Shown here in pieces: positions 61,001 through 64,000 of a DNA stretch of 64,000 bases (position 1 is the first letter of the stretch; each line of letters starts with the position of its first letter). The position numbers and the translations under genes are program-made. The notes beneath the pieces were generated by a model. The model did not search any database. It was not told the origin of the DNA and was given only the letters and a program-made list of their open reading frames with translations. The stretch lies in assembly GCF_028288465.1 (NCBI RefSeq), contig NZ_JAQBNR010000021.1:62001-126000 (forward strand). The letters are read 5' to 3'. The stretch comes from Ferruginibacter sp. (GTDB lineage Bacteria; Bacteroidota; Bacteroidia; Chitinophagales; Chitinophagaceae).

Positions 61001-62350
61001 TTATCCGTTGTACAAATTCTTATTTAAAAAATCATTTCTGAACTTACCATTGGGATCATACTGTTTAACCAGCGATTTAAAATCAGCCAGTTTTTCAATT
61101 CTTGATTGCAGCGCTTCCGGCGCCAGGGTAAATACTTTTGCCCAGTGTGGACGTGCATTAAAAGGAGCCAGCTTTGCTTCTATCAGCGGCAATAAATTCA
61201 TCACCTCTTCAACTTCCTGTTTCCATGTTGTATGCAAGGCTACACAAGTCTTTTTATAACAAGGGCTCATCCAGAGATTGTCGGCCTGTATGGTCCTGAT
61301 TTCTGAAATAAATAAATGCGGTGTAATTTTTTCATGCAGTGATTCCATGGCCATCATTGCATCGTAAGCATGTTCAATGGGTACAAAATACTCTGCCTGC
61401 AATTCTTTACCGGCGCTTGGTTTAAAACCCATTTTGAAATGTGGCATTCTTTCAAACCAGGGTCCGGAAACACCCATCTGCTCCGTACAATTTTCAGCAG
61501 ATAAATCTTCAATGGGATGTAAATTTTTCGTGGCCAGTTTAGCACCAAATAATTCAGGTGCCGGTGCAGCATCATCAGCCGCCACTTTGCTTTTAACCCA
61601 AACTTCATTTACATTTTTATTTCTCCAATCGGTGAAAAGGCTTACGCTGTAACCGCCTGACATAATGGTATCAAAATTCTTCTCCAGTTCCCCCATCGGC
61701 AGGTTACGGTAAACATATTGTTTCATATTGAAAGTGGGTTGCAGATCCAACGTAAGTTTTGTTACCACCCCCAATGCACCAAGTCCCACCACAGCGCCCT
61801 GGAATTGCTCGCCATCATTTTTTGATAAATTCACCAGGTCTCCTGCTGCATTCACAAATTCAATAGCAGTAATGCCGGTTGATAAGTTGCCATTGTGCAC
61901 GCCCGATCCATGCGTTGCAGTAGCACAGGAACCTGCAACAGTAATATGTGGCAATGAAGCAAGGTTATGCAGCGCAAAACCATTTTGATGCAGGTAGGGT
62001 GCCAGTTCGCCGTACCTCATGCCTGCTTCAATCGTAACGGTGTTAGCAGCTTTGTCCAATGAAACTACTTTATTCATTTCCTGTAAGGAAACCTGGTTTT
62101 CGGTACTATCAGCAATTTTGTTGAACGAATGTCTGGACCCGAGAGCAGTTAGTTTATTACATTTTTTTACTACCTCCTGAACCTGTTCTACCGTTTTTGG
62201 ATAATGCACATTGCCTGTACTATACTCCAAATTGCCGGCCCAGTTTTTTAAATGCGGGGCAGCTTTTTTGGGACTGCAAGCCATTAGCCGGCTTAACACA
62301 GCTCCGCCTGCGAGTATGGATGTGGTTTTTAAAAAGGTTCTTTTTTTCAT
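61001..62350 (-). CDS. Exported FAD-dependent sugar-lactone oxidase (VAO family)
   Basis: 449 residues from the ATG at 62350. The N-terminus MKKRTFLKTTSILAGGAVLS is Tat-like without the twin Arg (KKR), and LMACSPKK offers a lipobox. FAD-binding PCMH domain (about 40-215): ALGSRHSFNKIA, SLPHITVAGSCATATHGSG and GALGVVTKLTLDLQP. C-terminal D-arabinono-1,4-lactone oxidase domain with PHWAKVFT, the HWxK motif. Likely substrate an aldonolactone or polyol (xylitol oxidase-like). An upstream ATG at 62431 adds 27 residues with no family support. Confidence 0.86.
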   Translation of the reverse strand: MKKRTFLKTTSILAGGAVLSRLMACSPKKAAPHLKNWAGNLEYSTGNVHYPKTVEQVQEVVKKCNKLTALGSRHSFNKIADSTENQVSLQEMNKVVSLDKAANTVTIEAGMRYGELAPYLHQNGFALHNLASLPHITVAGSCATATHGSGVHNGNLSTGITAIEFVNAAGDLVNLSKNDGEQFQGAVVGLGALGVVTKLTLDLQPTFNMKQYVYRNLPMGELEKNFDTIMSGGYSVSLFTDWRNKNVNEVWVKSKVAADDAAPAPELFGAKLATKNLHPIEDLSAENCTEQMGVSGPWFERMPHFKMGFKPSAGKELQAEYFVPIEHAYDAMMAMESLHEKITPHLFISEIRTIQADNLWMSPCYKKTCVALHTTWKQEVEEVMNLLPLIEAKLAPFNARPHWAKVFTLAPEALQSRIEKLADFKSLVKQYDPNGKFRNDFLNKNLYNG

Positions 62351-62501
62351 GGTGGTTTTTTTATGTTTTAGGTCGTTGGTTATCCGCAGCATTAGAGTAA
62401 AATGATTTTTATGCAGTCGCTTGTGTCGCAACTTACATTTTTAAATTAATTATTGCAAGTTGGGGACGGCTAATGATAGATTTAAATACGAAAATGTCAA
62501 A

Positions 62502-63338
62502 TCAAAATAATGATAGTTGTTCGGGTTTACGTGTAATGACGGCCTGGCTTAGCTGGCTTTTCTGGCTGGCATTTGCCGTGATCATAATTAATGGCGTTTG
62601 CTCGTACCTTGAAGCTACGATCACTTCAATGCCGTCCGCTTTTTTAGTGAAAAGTTCCTTTACTTTTTCCGGATCATTGTTATCTTTTGACAGATGGGCC
62701 AGCAATAAATGCGTCATAAAAAAAGGCCGGTGTTGTACAAATATTTCCAGTGCCTGCAGGTTGGATAAATGTCCTTCTCCCCCACGGATACGGTTTTTTA
62801 AAAAGAGAGGATACCTTCCCTGCTCCAGCATTACTTCGTCATAATTGGCTTCTAAAAAAGCTGCATGGCATAAGGCAAAATGTTTGGTAACATGCTGACA
62901 GTTGGTGCCAATATCTGTAAATACACCTATCGTAACACCATTGCCGGTTATGATGAAACTATGCGGATCTATGGCATCATGAAATTTAGGAAATGCAGTC
63001 ACCGTAAGTTTGCCAATATTCACCGGGGCATAAGCTGAAAAAAAATGGAGGAGTTCTTTTTTAAAATGAAGGCGTCCTCTTTGCGCAGTAGCGTTGGTTA
63101 TGTAGACTGGCAGTCCATATTTTTCTGCGATTGATTCAACGCCTTTAATGTGATCGGTATGTTCGTGAGAAATAAAAATGGCTTTTACCTTGTCCATGGA
63201 AAGTCCCAGCAGCCGCATCCGTTTTTCTGTTTCCCTGCAGGATATACCGGCATCCACCAGTACCGCTTCGGTATCGTTTGCCACATAATAACAGTTACCG
63301 TTACTGCCCGAATTTAAAGAGGTGATAAATAGCGCCAT
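62502..63338 (-). CDS. MBL-fold metallo-hydrolase (YycJ/WalJ-like)
   Basis: 278 residues from the ATG at 63338 (MALFITSLNSGSNGNCYYV). Metal-binding HEHTDH is H58-E-H60-T-D62-H63, with later FPKFHDAIDPHSF, DIGTNC and NYDE motifs. The SLNSGSNGNCYYV start matches the YycJ/WalJ branch, thought to be a nuclease linked to mismatch repair. Upstream ATG at 63359 rejected (MIFFAAE extension). The next gene is divergent. Confidence 0.88.
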   Translation of the reverse strand: MALFITSLNSGSNGNCYYVANDTEAVLVDAGISCRETEKRMRLLGLSMDKVKAIFISHEHTDHIKGVESIAEKYGLPVYITNATAQRGRLHFKKELLHFFSAYAPVNIGKLTVTAFPKFHDAIDPHSFIITGNGVTIGVFTDIGTNCQHVTKHFALCHAAFLEANYDEVMLEQGRYPLFLKNRIRGGEGHLSNLQALEIFVQHRPFFMTHLLLAHLSKDNNDPEKVKELFTKKADGIEVIVASRYEQTPLIMITANASQKSQLSQAVITRKPEQLSLF

Positions 63339-63432
63339 TTCAGCAGCAAAGAAAATCATTTTTCGCCATTATTGGTCAATACAAATGACTATCGTTGATT
63401 GCCGTAACTTTAGTTAAATAAACTATATTGGT

Positions 63433-64000
63433 ATGCAGGTAAAAACAGCAACGATCATCGGCTCATCAGGCATGACGGGCAGTGCACTTTATAACTTGTT
63501 ATCGCATGACAATAGCATTGAAAGCATCCGGCTTATCGTACGACACGCAGTATCAAAAACTACTACCAATACAGATGTACGCCTGATTGATTTTGAAGAC
63601 ACCACCGCGTTCAAAAATGCGATCGCCGGAAGTGATGCCGTTTTTTGTACTATCGGTACCACGCAGAAAAGTGTCAAAGGCGATAAAGCCCTGTATCGCA
63701 AAATTGATTATGACATTCCGGTGAATGCAGCCCGGTATTGCAGGGAAACCGGCTGCAAAAAGTTCATTGTTGTAAGTGCCGTTGGTGCAAACAGCAAGAG
63801 CAGCAATTTTTATTTAAGGTTAAAGGGCGAAATGGAAGAAGTGGTAAAAAGCCGGGGGCCGGAGACCGTTCATATTATGCAGCCTTCCATGCTGTTGGGC
63901 CATAGAAATGAAAAGCGCACCGGTGAAGCCATTTTCCAGCGCCTGGTAAAAGGCGTATCCTTTTTGCTGAAAGGCGGATTGCGGAAATACAGGGGTGTGG
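63433..64000 (+). CDS. NAD(P)-binding atypical SDR protein (runs off the right edge)
   Basis: Visible part 189 residues. ATG at 63433 gives MQVKTATIIGSSGMTGSALY with the GxxGxxG dinucleotide motif, followed by SDAVFCTIGTTQKSVKGDKA, YDIPVNAARYCRETGCKKFI and VVSAVGANSKSSNFYLRLKG with the SxxxxxxxFYxxxK active-site pattern. This is the NmrA/HTATIP2 (TIP30)-like group, probably an oxidoreductase or regulator. Continues beyond position 64000. Confidence 0.85.
   Translation, partial: MQVKTATIIGSSGMTGSALYNLLSHDNSIESIRLIVRHAVSKTTTNTDVRLIDFEDTTAFKNAIAGSDAVFCTIGTTQKSVKGDKALYRKIDYDIPVNAARYCRETGCKKFIVVSAVGANSKSSNFYLRLKGEMEEVVKSRGPETVHIMQPSMLLGHRNEKRTGEAIFQRLVKGVSFLLKGGLRKYRGV

Noticed and set aside
62351..62431. 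N-terminal extension of the sugar-lactone oxidase from the ATG at 62431
   Set aside because: The 27 extra residues are charged and would bury the export signal that begins at 62350.
1..64000. CRISPR array, tRNA or rRNA genes, insertion sequences, prophage
   Set aside because: Searched by eye in all intergenic stretches above about 70 nt; no regularly spaced repeats, cloverleaf, transposase or phage gene was found.

Overview
The window reads as chromosomal DNA of a Bacteroidota bacterium, most likely in or near the Chitinophagaceae. The signs are a type IX secretion C-terminal sorting domain, a fused SecDF, GLPGLI, GIN (DUF2807) and DUF2851 proteins, a SusA-like amylase, no Shine-Dalgarno sequences ahead of starts, and promoters of the Bacteroidota type (TTTG / TAnnTTTG), several with exactly 20 nt between the elements. 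Nearly all of it is ordinary core and envelope gene content. I see no insertion sequence, prophage, CRISPR array, rRNA or tRNA.

Layout. 1-6.1 kb holds a leftward histidine operon, hisG-hisD-(GNAT)-hisC-hisB-hisH-hisA, running off the left edge. It is preceded by a complete attenuator: a 19-residue leader peptide with five histidines (four in a row), a pause hairpin, an antiterminator pairing and an intrinsic terminator. 6.1-16.5 kb holds a dipeptide epimerase, a secreted T9SS-cargo protein, two tandem GIN-domain paralogues, a TonB-dependent receptor behind a TPP riboswitch (probably a thiamine or thiamine-precursor importer), and a GLPGLI/outer-membrane-barrel pair. 16.7-36.3 kb is rich in alpha-glucan and sugar genes: glgB plus a TPR protein, then (after secDF and three serine hydrolases) a periplasmic or surface amylase with an MFS transporter, glgC, glgA, and divergently an FHS-type sugar transporter with a ROK glucokinase. 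Together these could import and break down maltodextrin, phosphorylate glucose and store it as glycogen.

36.4-45.5 kb carries lipA, an outer-membrane hypothetical, OsmC, and a leftward run fdx-iscX-kdsC-ubiA-maf-DUF2851, with a lipoprotein, a DUF2520 Rossmann protein and an alpha/beta hydrolase nearby. 45.8-64 kb is a mosaic of housekeeping genes: topA, a SirB1-like protein, csaA/arsR, ogt, cdd, a long signal peptidase I, a sigma-54-type response regulator without its DNA-binding domain, pdhB, a thiolase, a phytase-like esterase lipoprotein, an NdpA-like nucleoid protein, a Tat-type sugar-lactone oxidase, a metallo-beta-lactamase-fold hydrolase and a partial NAD(P)-binding protein.

The two regulatory RNAs are the most informative finds. 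Both are read directly from sequence and explain how the genes behind them are controlled. Two intergenic regions (about 48.4-48.7 and 59.7-59.8 kb) hold degenerate repeats that the genes do not explain.
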